DNA of 42,121 nt, from assembly GCA_016926205.1 (NCBI GenBank), contig JAFGPB010000092.1, forward strand, positions 1-42,121, read 5' to 3'. A program made the translations under genes and the position numbers. The notes under the pieces were generated by a model that was given only the letters and a program-made list of their open reading frames with translations, had not been told where the DNA came from and ran no database searches. Of the stretch, positions 17,709-26,770 are shown piece by piece. Position 1 is the first letter of the stretch. Every line of letters starts with the position of its first letter. This DNA comes from Bacteroidales bacterium. GTDB taxonomy: Bacteria > Bacteroidota > Bacteroidia > Bacteroidales > UBA10428.

Positions 17709-18635
17709 TCAATGCGAAGTTTTCTTTCTTTTCATTATTTCCATAATCTCATCCCTGACAGGTATTGAAGAGAAACCACCCGGCCGGGATAAGGAAAGTG
17801 CACATGCCGCATTGGCAAACAGGACAGCTTCATAGAAGTTTTTACCTTCTGCAAGTCCTACGGCAAGGACACCGTTGAACACATCATTCACCGCCGAGGC
17901 ATCAATTGTTTTATGTTTAAAAGCGGGTACATGCTCGGCGCCTCCGTTGTCAATCACCATAGCACCTTTTGTTCGCATGGTAATGATGACCCTGTCCAGC
18001 CCCCGTTCCAAAAGAATTCTTCCGGCCAGCTCGGCAGATCTTTCATCCGTGATGTTGATGCCGGTGAGCAGCTCAGCTTCGGCGGCATCCGGGGTAAGCA
18101 CTGAAATGGACTGAAGCAGGTCATCACTGACCGGCAGGGCGGGTGAGGGATTCAGAATGATTTTCTTTTTATTCTGTTTGGCCAGCCTTGCAGCATGTTT
18201 TACGGTTTCAACAGGGATTTCGAGTTGCATCAGCAGAATATCGCTTGAAAGGATGAGTTCCTTTGCTTCATTGACATCTTCTTCCGAAATGTTCATATTT
18301 GCTCCGGGAGCCAGAGCAACAGAATTTTCACCTTTGTCTGTTACCACAATATTGGCGATTCCGGTATAATTGTGTGGATCCCTGATAACATGACTGACAT
18401 CAATGTGGTCAGCTTTAAGTCCGTTTACGATATTTTCTCCGAACATGTCATTTCCAACACGGGAGACAAAACTTACGGTTCCACCGGCCCTTGCAGCTGC
18501 GACCGACTGGTTGATGCCTCTGCCCCCGATGGACATACCGTATCTGGTGCCGACAACTGTTTCAGACGCGCCCGGAATACGGGGCGTCCTGATGGTCATA
18601 TCCATATTGGCACTGCCAATTACAGTGATCTTCAT
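17709..18635 (-). CDS. ribokinase-like PfkB-family carbohydrate kinase with altered catalytic motifs
   Basis: The 308-residue protein aligns along its length with ribokinases, which phosphorylate D-ribose at O5. Substrate-binding segments are GSANMDM (7-13) and GGRGINQSVAAARAGG (37-52), where ribokinases normally read GGKGANQA. The second PfkB signature, usually DTT-(G/A)AGD-TFNG, reads DASAVNDVFNG (245-255): the catalytic base Asp251 remains, but the glycines of the anion hole are replaced by Val249-Asn250. The ATP-side segments NPSPA (162-166) and LTPDAAEAELL (180-190) are normal. The protein may be a kinase for another sugar or nucleoside or have low activity. It is divergent from the barrel gene at 18735 and 153+ bp from gdhA. 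Confidence 0.85.
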   Translation of the reverse strand: MKITVIGSANMDMTIRTPRIPGASETVVGTRYGMSIGGRGINQSVAAARAGGTVSFVSRVGNDMFGENIVNGLKADHIDVSHVIRDPHNYTGIANIVVTDKGENSVALAPGANMNISEEDVNEAKELILSSDILLMQLEIPVETVKHAARLAKQNKKKIILNPSPALPVSDDLLQSISVLTPDAAEAELLTGINITDERSAELAGRILLERGLDRVIITMRTKGAMVIDNGGAEHVPAFKHKTIDASAVNDVFNGVLAVGLAEGKNFYEAVLFANAACALSLSRPGGFSSIPVRDEIMEIMKRKKTSH

Positions 18636-18657
18636 AATGTCAGAATTACAATTTGTT

Positions 18658-18665
18658 CAAAATTA
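18658..18665 (-). promoter_or_regulatory. -7 element for the ribokinase-like gene
   Basis: Leftward TAATTTTG is an exact TAnnTTTG match 22 bp before the kinase start codon, giving a leader of roughly 15 nt. The -33 region is not recognisable. Confidence 0.42.
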
Positions 18666-18734
18666 GCAATTAATATGTTATTTTTAGACATTAAAATCTT
18701 ACAATGTTTCATGTGTATATAATTTGATTTTTAA

Positions 18735-19736
18735 TTGAAATATTTAAAACTTGTCCTCCTGGTACAGTTGGGTGTTTTATCCGCCGCAGCTCAGGATGTT
18801 TTATGGATAGCCGGAAATTTCAGTTTTTTTGACAACAGGGAGTATTTCAATCCATATGTGGACGATCAGACCATCTTCGGCTCAAGAGCATACGGATATG
18901 CGGGCTTCTCACTGAACGGGAACAATGACTTTGCTGTTGGAGTGGATTTCCTGTATGAATTCGGAAGCAGGGGTGAGTTGCGGCAACCCGATCTTATTTT
19001 GTATTATCATGGAGGGCTGAAAAACCTGTCCTTTAAGATCGGAGCATTTCCACGTTATCGTGAAATGTCAATGCCTCTGGGTCTTATGAGCGATACCATA
19101 CAGTATTACCGGCCCAATATCGAAGGTATGTCTCTGGAATATACATCAAAACAATTCCGGCATAACGTATGGATCGACTGGACAGGCAGACAGTCTTTCA
19201 CAAAAAGAGAGATGTTCAGACTCGGATTTTCAGGATATTTCAGCAAGGGTGCTTTCCTTTACCACCATCATTTTGTCATGAATCATGTGGCATTTTCCAA
19301 AAACCATGGTGCAGATGAACACCTCAGGGACAACGGCGGATATTCTGCCTTGGCCGGACTGAACCTGTCGCATCTGACGGGTCTTGACACACTGATCATT
19401 GCATCCGGCATTATGGGATCTTATGACAGACTCAGGGGAGTGTATGATTTTTCCTGGCCTCTGGGCTGGATCAGTGAAGCAGAAGTCAGTTATAAGGGAT
19501 TCGGGCTGAGGGGCCTCTATTACAGAGGAGGGGAACAGATCATTGTCTCGGGCGACGGATTTTACAGATCAAGTTCCTACGGCAGGACAGACATCTATTA
19601 TGCCCGGGGGGAAAGCCGCGTCATTGGTACGGTACAGTTCTCACTGCATTTTATCCCCGGCGTCGTTGACCATTCCATGTCACTTGTAATCCGTGCACAG
19701 CTGGACGGCATCATGCCCGTAAGGACAGAAAAATAA
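18735..19736 (+). CDS. hypothetical outer-membrane beta-barrel protein
   Basis: I do not recognise a named family. The 333-residue product starts with a signal peptide (about 1-19, ending SAAAQD), then consists of alternating aromatic/polar beta-strands throughout, e.g. YGYAGFSLNGNNDFAVGVDF and FKIGAFPRYREMSMPLGLM, as in outer-membrane barrels. The start is TTG at 18735, chosen because it is the only one that preserves the signal peptide; there is no ATG before residue 98 or so in a sensible place. An imperfect TATAATTTG sequence lies only a few bases upstream, so the transcript may be almost leaderless. The gene is divergent from the ribokinase-like gene and ends 15 bp from the convergent glycosyltransferase gene. 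Confidence 0.65.
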   Translation: MKYLKLVLLVQLGVLSAAAQDVLWIAGNFSFFDNREYFNPYVDDQTIFGSRAYGYAGFSLNGNNDFAVGVDFLYEFGSRGELRQPDLILYYHGGLKNLSFKIGAFPRYREMSMPLGLMSDTIQYYRPNIEGMSLEYTSKQFRHNVWIDWTGRQSFTKREMFRLGFSGYFSKGAFLYHHHFVMNHVAFSKNHGADEHLRDNGGYSALAGLNLSHLTGLDTLIIASGIMGSYDRLRGVYDFSWPLGWISEAEVSYKGFGLRGLYYRGGEQIIVSGDGFYRSSSYGRTDIYYARGESRVIGTVQFSLHFIPGVVDHSMSLVIRAQLDGIMPVRTEK

Positions 19737-19751
19737 GACCGGGTCAGAAAA

Positions 19752-20816
19752 TCATTTATGCCTTTTCCGGAGACAATTGCCGAATTTCAACTCCGAAAAA
19801 GTACGTTTCCTCCGGAAAAAAAAGTCAAATACAATGCTTCCGGTATATATTTCACGGATCCTGACCGTTTCAGCCGGGGGTATTCCGGACACAGATTTAT
19901 GAAGCCTTCGTTTTTTTAATAGAACCGGTATGTTGCGGTAAAAATCCAGGTGGGCTTTGAAAACAGCAGTGGTAAAGTTTCCGGAACCGTTAAAAAGGTA
20001 AATCATGGCCGACAGTACATCCCAGATCATCCGGATGGCCAGCACCGGTATCATTTGCTGTACAGGGAGGTTTTTCAGCAACAGGTACAGATTGTTGCGG
20101 TAGTTCAGATAAATCTTCCGGGGATTATTGTTGGGAAGGCTTCCTCCTCCAACATGATAAACGATGGATCCCGGGATACAATTGACTGAGTAGCCCAGTC
20201 TGTGCAACCGCCAGCAAAGATCAATTTCCTCCATGTGTGCGAAAAACGTGCTGTCAAGACCGCCCGCCTCGGAATAGGCTGAACTTCTTATGGCGAGACA
20301 GGCACCGGACGCCCAGAAGATCCGCATATTTTCATCATACTGCCCTGTATCCTTTTCAATCTGATTTAAAATCCTTCCCCTGCAGAAAGGATATCCGAAA
20401 GTATCTATGAATCCTCCTGCAGCTCCGGCATACTCAAATGAATCCTGCTGGCGGAATGCCCTGATCTTTGGCATGCATGCAGCAATATTCTTATCCTGGT
20501 CCATTTCATTGATCAATGGTGAAAGCCATCCGGATGTCACCTGAACATCAGTGTTGAGCAGTACAAAATATTCTGATTCGATACGCTTCAAAGCCTTGTT
20601 ATATCCTCCGGCAAATCCGTAATTTCTGTCAAAACGGATCATCTTTACACCGGGATACTTCTGCCTGACAAATTCCACTGACCCGTCATCAGAACAGTTA
20701 TCCGCAATAAAGATCTCCGTATCCTGAACATCAGAATGTTCAATCACCGAAGGCAGGAATTCCTGAAGGAACTTTTGGCCGTTCCAATTGAGTATTACGA
20801 TGGCTACGCGGCTCAT
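19752..20816 (-). CDS. family 2 glycosyltransferase
   Basis: Probable inverting glycosyltransferase using a nucleotide sugar, 354 residues. The GT-A fold is visible from the N-terminal VAIVILNWNG (4-13), the ADNCSDDGS segment (39-47), the DXD-equivalent LLNTDVQ near 91-97, and the acceptor-side motif FFAHMEEIDLCWRLHRLGY near 196-214. Hydrophobic residues near 265-290 may associate the enzyme with the membrane. Its start codon overlaps the stop codon of the acyltransferase gene by 4 bp (ATGA), so the two are translationally coupled. The pairing suggests glycolipid or lipopolysaccharide assembly; the sugar and acceptor cannot be named. The stop is 15 bp from the convergent barrel gene. Confidence 0.88.
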   Translation of the reverse strand: MSRVAIVILNWNGQKFLQEFLPSVIEHSDVQDTEIFIADNCSDDGSVEFVRQKYPGVKMIRFDRNYGFAGGYNKALKRIESEYFVLLNTDVQVTSGWLSPLINEMDQDKNIAACMPKIRAFRQQDSFEYAGAAGGFIDTFGYPFCRGRILNQIEKDTGQYDENMRIFWASGACLAIRSSAYSEAGGLDSTFFAHMEEIDLCWRLHRLGYSVNCIPGSIVYHVGGGSLPNNNPRKIYLNYRNNLYLLLKNLPVQQMIPVLAIRMIWDVLSAMIYLFNGSGNFTTAVFKAHLDFYRNIPVLLKKRRLHKSVSGIPPAETVRIREIYTGSIVFDFFFRRKRTFSELKFGNCLRKRHK

Positions 20817-21706
20817 TCCGTTACCAGTTTAACACCCTCAGGCCTGGTGTGTTTGAACCTTTTGTGCGACCACAACCAGAATTCAGGTTGTCTGCAAACC
20901 TCTTTTTCGATCTCCCTGATGCAGGCCAGCGTAATTTCATTTTCCCGTGTTCCGGGCGCATGATCGAACAACTTATGAAAAGTGATCTCGTAATATCCCC
21001 TTTTTATTTTCCGGGTTTCCATAAAAACCACGGCAAGGTCGAGTTTGCGGGCCAATTTTTCAGTACCCTGATAAAAAGAAACTTCGCGGTTTAAAAACCG
21101 GGTCCAGAATTTGCCTGAGCGCGGAGGCCGCTGATCAGCCAGGAACCAGACCAGGAAAAGTTTGTTATTGGCATTGCGCTGCATGGCCTCACGGTAAATG
21201 TGTTCCATGGCAATCATTATTCCGCCCTGCCTGCTGCGGATGGATCTGGTGATCCTATCGACCGCCGTGTTTTTTAAAGTGCGGTAAATGACAAGAAATT
21301 CGTGGTTTATTTTTTGGGGAAAGTTGATCATCCATTCCCAGTTGTTATAATGTCCCGAGACCAGTGCAATACTTTTGTTCTGCCTTTCCAGCTCATGGAT
21401 CAGCTCAAGGTTCAGGAAACGGTATCTCTTGTCCAGTTTGTTCACCGGAATAGTCATGCCCTTAATGGATTCAAGCAAAAAGTCGCAGAAATGCCTGTAA
21501 AAACTCCTGGCGATTGCCAGAATTTCAGGATCTGATTTTTCCGGAAAGGATTTCCGCAGATTGACAATTACGGTTCTTTTGCGGTAGCGGATCAGGTAGA
21601 AAATGATAAGATAGAGGACATCAGAAATACAGTAAAGCACCGGGAAAGGGATCAGGGAGACGGTCCATGTAAAAGCATAAAGAAGGTAATACGGGATCTT
21701 TGACAT
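20813..21706 (-). CDS. lysophospholipid/lipid A acyltransferase (LpxL/HtrB family)
   Basis: Inner-membrane acyltransferase, 297 residues, of the family that adds a secondary acyl chain to lipid A or related lipids. A membrane segment spans about 8-40. The catalytic HX4E motif is GHYNNWEW with His119 and Glu124. The later segment FLADQRPPRSG with FLNREVSFYQG fits the second and third conserved blocks of the family. The gene is followed with a 4-bp overlap by a family 2 glycosyltransferase, so it probably works in envelope glycolipid synthesis. No TAnnTTTG element was found in the 164 bp ahead. Bacteroidota homologues often act as aminolipid or lipid A acyltransferases, and these cannot be separated by sequence reading alone. 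Confidence 0.88.
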   Translation of the reverse strand: MSKIPYYLLYAFTWTVSLIPFPVLYCISDVLYLIIFYLIRYRKRTVIVNLRKSFPEKSDPEILAIARSFYRHFCDFLLESIKGMTIPVNKLDKRYRFLNLELIHELERQNKSIALVSGHYNNWEWMINFPQKINHEFLVIYRTLKNTAVDRITRSIRSRQGGIMIAMEHIYREAMQRNANNKLFLVWFLADQRPPRSGKFWTRFLNREVSFYQGTEKLARKLDLAVVFMETRKIKRGYYEITFHKLFDHAPGTRENEITLACIREIEKEVCRQPEFWLWSHKRFKHTRPEGVKLVTE

Positions 21707-21870
21707 TCTTATCTGTATTTTAATACTGAGATATTTCCCGGCTTCCGGCGGGTGACGGTCTCTTCCGATACACCGGTTCAGGCTCCGTAAACAGGTACGT
21801 GAAAAGTTGTCCTGATTTCGATGGCATCTGCACGAAAAACTGCATCCGACTGATGAATTCCTTGCAGATG

Positions 21871-22710
21871 TTATGTGATTTCTTCACCCGGCACACAACG
21901 CTGGATTTGATTCATGAAAGTACCGACGTTCTGAAGGAATGACCCGAATACATTACTGTTTGAAGCCACGATCTCCCTTCCGAACAAGTAGTCATTTCCA
22001 CCTCTGAAATCCGAGACCTTTCCTCCGGCCTGGAGGACAATGAATGCACCGGCGGCAACGTCCCAGGGATTGAGATTATATTCATAAAATGCATCATAAC
22101 GGCCGCATGCAACATAAGCCAGATCTGCTGCAGCCGAACCAAGACGGCGCACGCCATGTGTATTCCGGAAAAAATAATCCAGGGACTTCATGAAAGGCAC
22201 GATCCGGTCGAAATTCTCATAGGGGAATCCCGTAGCGATCAGGGATTCTCTGACTTGATCCACTGCTGAGACCCGGATCCTGTTGCCGTTCAGGAATGCC
22301 TCACCTTCTTTCCAGGAATAGAAGAGTTCATTATGCCATATTTCATAAACAACTCCGGCAACGATCTGATCGTCCGACATCAGGGCAATACTGACGGAAA
22401 CAGGAGGCGCACCGTGGATAAAATTCGTTGTGCCATCCAGCGGATCAATGATCCAGTTGTAATGAAATCCTTTTTTTTCAGAGGTTCCCTCTTCAGCAAT
22501 AAACCCTGCTTCGGGAATCACCGGGGTGAGGGCTTCAATGATCATGGATTCGGCAGTCCGGTCGATTTCAGTTACAAAATTGGATCTGCCTTTTGATTCA
22601 ATGTCTTTTGATGAGATCCTGTTGATGTGGCTGAAGATGTATCTGCCTGTTCTACGGGCAACTTCCATTGCAGCTTCACAGGCTTTCTGATGGTCAATGA
22701 TTTCTGACAT
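21871..22710 (-). CDS. inositol monophosphatase family phosphatase (SuhB-like)
   Basis: Mg2+-dependent sugar-phosphate phosphatase, 279 residues. The metal-binding residues are in AEEGTSEK (Glu73, Glu74), WIIDPLDGTTNF (Asp89, Asp92) and the C-terminal WDVAAGAFIVLQAGG (Asp217). This set is the full signature for inositol monophosphatase, and SuhB, CysQ and fructose-1,6-bisphosphatase-like members share it, so the substrate is not fixed. Its start codon lies 17 bp inside the end of ppk1, implying one transcript with sixA and ppk1. That context favours a phosphate-related role, but could also be mere operon packing. Confidence 0.9.
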   Translation of the reverse strand: MSEIIDHQKACEAAMEVARRTGRYIFSHINRISSKDIESKGRSNFVTEIDRTAESMIIEALTPVIPEAGFIAEEGTSEKKGFHYNWIIDPLDGTTNFIHGAPPVSVSIALMSDDQIVAGVVYEIWHNELFYSWKEGEAFLNGNRIRVSAVDQVRESLIATGFPYENFDRIVPFMKSLDYFFRNTHGVRRLGSAAADLAYVACGRYDAFYEYNLNPWDVAAGAFIVLQAGGKVSDFRGGNDYLFGREIVASNSNVFGSFLQNVGTFMNQIQRCVPGEEIT

Positions 22711-24772
22711 TATGATGTTGCAAATTGTTTCTGTAATATTCGTACAACTTTTTTTGTGATCTGTATGCTTCCTGACCGTTTCCCTTCACATATTCATTGC
22801 TCTGGGTGCAATTGATCACCCTGGCTTTTACGTTGTCCTTCAACTGAATATTTATGATGTCCTTCAATTCCTGCTGAACGTTCCTGTCGTAAATGGGACA
22901 GGAAACCTCAATCCTTCTGTCGAGGTTTCTGGTCATCCAGTCGGCTGATGAGATGTAATACTTTTCATTGCCGTTGTTGCAGAAGATCATGATCCTGGAA
23001 TGTTCCAGGTATTTGTCGACAATGCTGACCGCCTCAACATTTTCGCTTAATCCGGGCACTCCGGGCATCAATGAACATATTCCACGGACGATCATTTTGA
23101 TTCTGACACCTGCGTTATTCGCCTGATAGAGTTTGTATATGATTTCATTATCAACCAGGCTGTTCAGTTTCAATATGATGTATGCTTCCTTACCGGCCCT
23201 GGCATTTTTGATCTCGTTGTCTATCAGATTGTACATTTTTCGTCTGAGGTGTAACGGTGATTTGATGATGTGCCGGTAAACATAATTGCGGTATGGATTT
23301 TCAAAAAAATCAAAAACCTTTTTAACATCTCCTGCAATCCTTGCATCTCCTGTAAGCAGAAAGAGATCTGAATAAACAGCCGCATTTTCTTCATGAAAAT
23401 TGCCGGTTCCGACACATGCATAACATCTGGTTTTATTGCCTTCTTTTCTTTCGATGCAAAGCAGTTTCGCATGGACCTTCAGTCCGGGCATGCCGAAGAC
23501 GACCTTTACACCCGCTTCTTCGAGCTTGTGGGACCAGGATATGTTGGCTTCCTCGTCAAACCTGGCCTGAAGTTCAATCACAACAGTGGTTTTCTTTCCA
23601 TTGCGGGCTGCATTGATGATTGCATTCAGAACCCTCGAATCTTTTGCCACCCGGTATACTGTAATGGCGATTTCCCTGACCAGCGGATCGATTGAGGCTT
23701 CCTGCAGCAACCTGACAAAAATATTGAAGTCATGATACGGTACATGCAGCAGGATGTCCTTTCCTGCAATGGTATCTGTAATGCTCTTGTTCGTCCTTAC
23801 CATTGGGTGGCCCAAAGGGACATCCCTCCGGTACATCAACTCATCCTCATCCAGCTTCGGGAAATTCATAAAATCCTTGAAGTTATGATGCCGTCCGCCT
23901 GGTATCAGGTTGTTGTCTTCATCGAGGTTGAGTTTCCTGACAATATAATCAAGAAGGTCTTTGGCAATAGAATTGTCAAAAACAAATCTGACAGGTTGAC
24001 CTGTCTTCCGGTTGTCGATGCCGGAGGAGATCAGCTCCAGCAGACTTTTGGAAATGTCATTGTCCATATCCAGTTCCGCATCCCGGGTAAGTTTGATGAT
24101 CCAGGAATCATGCTGGTCAAATCCGAACAATGCGAAGACCTGATCGAGGTTATACCGTATGACATCTTCCAGGAGGATGACGAATTTCTTTTCGTTTTCC
24201 GAAGGAAGGACGATAAAACGGGGAAGGATGTCCGTAGGTACCTCAATGAGTGCATAGTCGGTCTTGGGTTTTGGGTCGGCTCCCCTTAGAATAATGGCGA
24301 GGTAGATGAACTTGTCCCTCAGGTATGGAAATCCATCCACGTTGCTGAGTATGATGGGTGAAAGCACAGGAAATACATGTTCTTTGAAATACCTTTTTAC
24401 AAATTTTACCTGAAAAGGATTCAGCATGAGTTCGTTGATTAGAAAAATACCTTTCTTTTCCAGCTCGCCAAGGATGTGATGGTATGTATTTTCAAATTTG
24501 TTCTGCAGCTGCATGACTTTCTTCTGGATCATGTTCATAAGCACCTTTGGCCTCACTCCTTCAATTTTTTTATAGCGTGGCTGGAAATCGATGATCCTTT
24601 TGATTGTGGCAACCCGGACTTTGAAGAATTCATCAAGATTATTTGAAAAGATGCCCAGGAACCTGATGCGTTCCAGCAGGGGCACTTCCGGGTCCTGAGC
24701 TTCCTGCAGAACCCGTTCATTGAAAGATAACCAGCTGATCTCGCGGTGTATGAGCTTCAATTCTCCATTCAT
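22694..24772 (-). CDS. ppk1: polyphosphate kinase 1
   Basis: Reversibly synthesises inorganic polyphosphate from ATP; peripheral membrane-associated. The 692-residue chain is the normal length. The N-terminal domain begins HREISWLSFNERVL, with SNNLDEFFKVR near 43-53. The autophosphorylated histidine is in GLKVHAKLLCI (His434), the counterpart of E. coli His435, and CVGTGNFHEENAAVYSD follows near 453-469. The ISSADWMTRNLDRRIEV block with the second catalytic region is intact. It starts 12 bp after sixA and overlaps the inositol-phosphatase-like gene by 17 bp, so the three form one leftward operon. Confidence 0.97.
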   Translation of the reverse strand: MNGELKLIHREISWLSFNERVLQEAQDPEVPLLERIRFLGIFSNNLDEFFKVRVATIKRIIDFQPRYKKIEGVRPKVLMNMIQKKVMQLQNKFENTYHHILGELEKKGIFLINELMLNPFQVKFVKRYFKEHVFPVLSPIILSNVDGFPYLRDKFIYLAIILRGADPKPKTDYALIEVPTDILPRFIVLPSENEKKFVILLEDVIRYNLDQVFALFGFDQHDSWIIKLTRDAELDMDNDISKSLLELISSGIDNRKTGQPVRFVFDNSIAKDLLDYIVRKLNLDEDNNLIPGGRHHNFKDFMNFPKLDEDELMYRRDVPLGHPMVRTNKSITDTIAGKDILLHVPYHDFNIFVRLLQEASIDPLVREIAITVYRVAKDSRVLNAIINAARNGKKTTVVIELQARFDEEANISWSHKLEEAGVKVVFGMPGLKVHAKLLCIERKEGNKTRCYACVGTGNFHEENAAVYSDLFLLTGDARIAGDVKKVFDFFENPYRNYVYRHIIKSPLHLRRKMYNLIDNEIKNARAGKEAYIILKLNSLVDNEIIYKLYQANNAGVRIKMIVRGICSLMPGVPGLSENVEAVSIVDKYLEHSRIMIFCNNGNEKYYISSADWMTRNLDRRIEVSCPIYDRNVQQELKDIINIQLKDNVKARVINCTQSNEYVKGNGQEAYRSQKKLYEYYRNNLQHHNVRNH

Positions 24773-24784
24773 GCAGGAACTATT

Positions 24785-25312
24785 TTAGGAAAGTCCATCC
24801 TTTCTATGGTTGATATCCCCTTTAAAATCAAAGTGATTGATTTGTCTTTCAAGGTTCTCTAGACTGATATTTCTCCATTTGTCCGTATCAAAGATCAGGG
24901 TAACCACACCTGAAGTCGGTAAATTTGCTATCCTGTTTTTTGCAAGGTGATTGACCATGCCTGTGAAACCGGGATTGTGCCCGAAAATCATGAGAGAATC
25001 AATGCTGTCATCGGTCTCCGTGATTACTTCAGTGATCTGTTTTATGTTTGAATCGTAAAGTGACTGACTGATGAACAAGTTGGTCAAAGGTACATCGAGC
25101 ACCCTTGCGAAAATGATGGCAGTATGGATTGCCCGGTTGGCAGGACTGGAAATCATGATCTGGGGTATCAGGTTCTGATGCTTCAGTCTGTCGGAAACCT
25201 GATAGGCTCTCAGAATGCCTTTGGATTTCAGAGGCCTGTCGAGATCGGATATGTTTTCATAATCCCAGCTTGACTTGGCATGCCTTACTATGTGCAACTT
25301 CTTTTGATTCAT
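24785..25312 (-). CDS. sixA: phosphohistidine phosphatase SixA-like (histidine phosphatase superfamily)
   Basis: Small cytoplasmic phosphatase of the RHG superfamily, 175 residues. The catalytic motif is LHIVRHAKSSW (Arg10, His11), and the second catalytic His is in MIFGHNPGF. The segment DLDRPLKSKG is characteristic of SixA-type members, which dephosphorylate phosphohistidine proteins; some related proteins act on small phosphoesters. It sits directly before ppk1 (12 bp), an order that links a histidine-phosphate phosphatase with a kinase that passes through a phosphohistidine intermediate. It has its own TAnnTTTG element about 27 bp upstream, separating it from the phoH-like gene. Confidence 0.9.
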   Translation of the reverse strand: MNQKKLHIVRHAKSSWDYENISDLDRPLKSKGILRAYQVSDRLKHQNLIPQIMISSPANRAIHTAIIFARVLDVPLTNLFISQSLYDSNIKQITEVITETDDSIDSLMIFGHNPGFTGMVNHLAKNRIANLPTSGVVTLIFDTDKWRNISLENLERQINHFDFKGDINHRKDGLS

Positions 25313-25338
25313 ATATGAATGGATCTATTGCCTTGATG

Positions 25339-25346
25339 CAAAATTA
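25339..25346 (-). promoter_or_regulatory. -7 element for sixA-ppk1 operon
   Basis: Leftward TAATTTTG is an exact TAnnTTTG match lying 26 bp before the sixA start codon, in the 59-bp gap after the phoH-like gene. The -33 region would fall at the very end of that upstream coding region and is not distinct. Confidence 0.48.
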
Positions 25347-25371
25347 ACATATTCGTCCGCTGAAAAAAGTT

Positions 25372-26700
25372 TTAAAGCAAATGACTTGCAAGTTCTGCCA
25401 GATAACTGCGTTCGCCTTTAACCAGATTGACATGCGCAAAAAGGTCCTGACCGTTCATTTTATCCGTAAGGTAACTTAAGCCGTTTGATTTTTCATCCAG
25501 GTAAGGGGAGTCTATCTGTTCAATGTCACCCGTAAAGACCATTTTGGTCTCTTCACCTGCGCGGGTTATGATGGTTTTGATCTCATGGGGTGTCAGATTC
25601 TGAGCTTCATCAACAATGAAAAAGATCCGGGACAGACTTCTTCCTCTGATATAGGCCAGTGGCGTGATGATCAGCTTTTCCGTCTTCAGCATTTCTTCAA
25701 TCTTCAAGAATTCCTTGCTGGAGGCAAGAAATTTATTTTTAATGACATCGAGGTTGTCAAATAGCGGCAGCATATAAGGCCCGATCTTCTCCTTTATGTC
25801 ACCCGGCAGAAATCCGATGTCCCGGTTGGCAAGAGGAATTACAGGACGTGCCAGAAATATCTGGGTGTATTGCTGACGCTGCTGGAGGGCTGCTGCAAGG
25901 GCCAGCAGGGTTTTACCGGTTCCTGCTTTACCCGTCAGGGTGACAAGCTGCACTTCATCGCGCATCAGAGCATCCAGTGCGAAAGTCTGCTCTGCATTCC
26001 GGGGTTCAATCCCATACGCCTTTTGCTTTACAACCCTGCTTACGGAAGCTGTTTTGGGATTGTAATGTGCCAGTGCGCTTGAACCATTGCCTTTAAAAAT
26101 GAAATATTGGTTGGCAATGGGCTTCACGGAAATGTTGAAATCGGAAAACGGAACGCCTTCAGGTTTTTCGTAGAGATTCATGATCAGCTGACCATCAAGG
26201 TTCTCATAGACGCTGACGCTTTTATAGATATCGTCAATATTCCGGACCTTATCGGTCTCATAATCCTGTGCCAGTATCCCGATGGATTTGGCTTTCATGC
26301 GCAGATTAATATCCTTGCTGATCAGGATAACGCTTTTTCCTCTGTTATTTCTGGATATGTGATCTGCAATCGCCAGGATCCTGTGATCAGAGGTATCTTC
26401 AGGGAACGATGCCTTCAACATGTCTGAAAACGGTTTGCCGGTCTCGATGCTGAGTTTCCCGAGTCCTTTACCCAGCGGTACACCGCCGTTGAACAGTTTG
26501 TCTCCCGAAAGCTTGTCCAGTTCCCGGGTAAATTCACGGGCATGATAATTGATGATATCATTACCTCTTTTAAATTTATCGAGTTCCTCCAGCACCGTTA
26601 TGGGTATGATGACGTTGTTCTCCTGAAAATTATAAATGCAGTTGTAATCATGCAACAATACATTGGTGTCCAGTACAAATACCTTCTTCTGATGTGTCAT
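25372..26700 (-). CDS. PhoH-like ATPase with N-terminal PIN domain
   Basis: The 442-residue cytoplasmic protein combines a PIN-type nuclease domain (about 1-150) with a PhoH ATPase domain (about 230-442). The PIN part begins VFVLDTNVLLHD (acidic Asp11) and continues VLEELDKFKRG, with a later acidic SKDINLRMKAKSIG. The ATPase has Walker A TGKAGTGKT (256-264), IFFIVDEAQNLTPHE as Walker B (359-373) and the FTGDIEQID segment near 389-397. Proteins with this fusion are thought to be RNA-acting, helicase-coupled ribonucleases; the cellular target is not established. It is the first gene of the leftward phosphate-related run but is separated from sixA by a promoter. Confidence 0.93.
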   Translation of the reverse strand: MTHQKKVFVLDTNVLLHDYNCIYNFQENNVIIPITVLEELDKFKRGNDIINYHAREFTRELDKLSGDKLFNGGVPLGKGLGKLSIETGKPFSDMLKASFPEDTSDHRILAIADHISRNNRGKSVILISKDINLRMKAKSIGILAQDYETDKVRNIDDIYKSVSVYENLDGQLIMNLYEKPEGVPFSDFNISVKPIANQYFIFKGNGSSALAHYNPKTASVSRVVKQKAYGIEPRNAEQTFALDALMRDEVQLVTLTGKAGTGKTLLALAAALQQRQQYTQIFLARPVIPLANRDIGFLPGDIKEKIGPYMLPLFDNLDVIKNKFLASSKEFLKIEEMLKTEKLIITPLAYIRGRSLSRIFFIVDEAQNLTPHEIKTIITRAGEETKMVFTGDIEQIDSPYLDEKSNGLSYLTDKMNGQDLFAHVNLVKGERSYLAELASHLL

Positions 26701-26770
26701 GTCCTTTTTTAATGCTTAAGTGATTAATGATGCGTGGAAATTTTCTGATAAGGCATACCTAATAATGTTA

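Noticed and set aside
23732-24289. Antisense open frame (~185 codons) opposite ppk1
   Set aside because: Shadow of a highly conserved enzyme; no start signal or domain.
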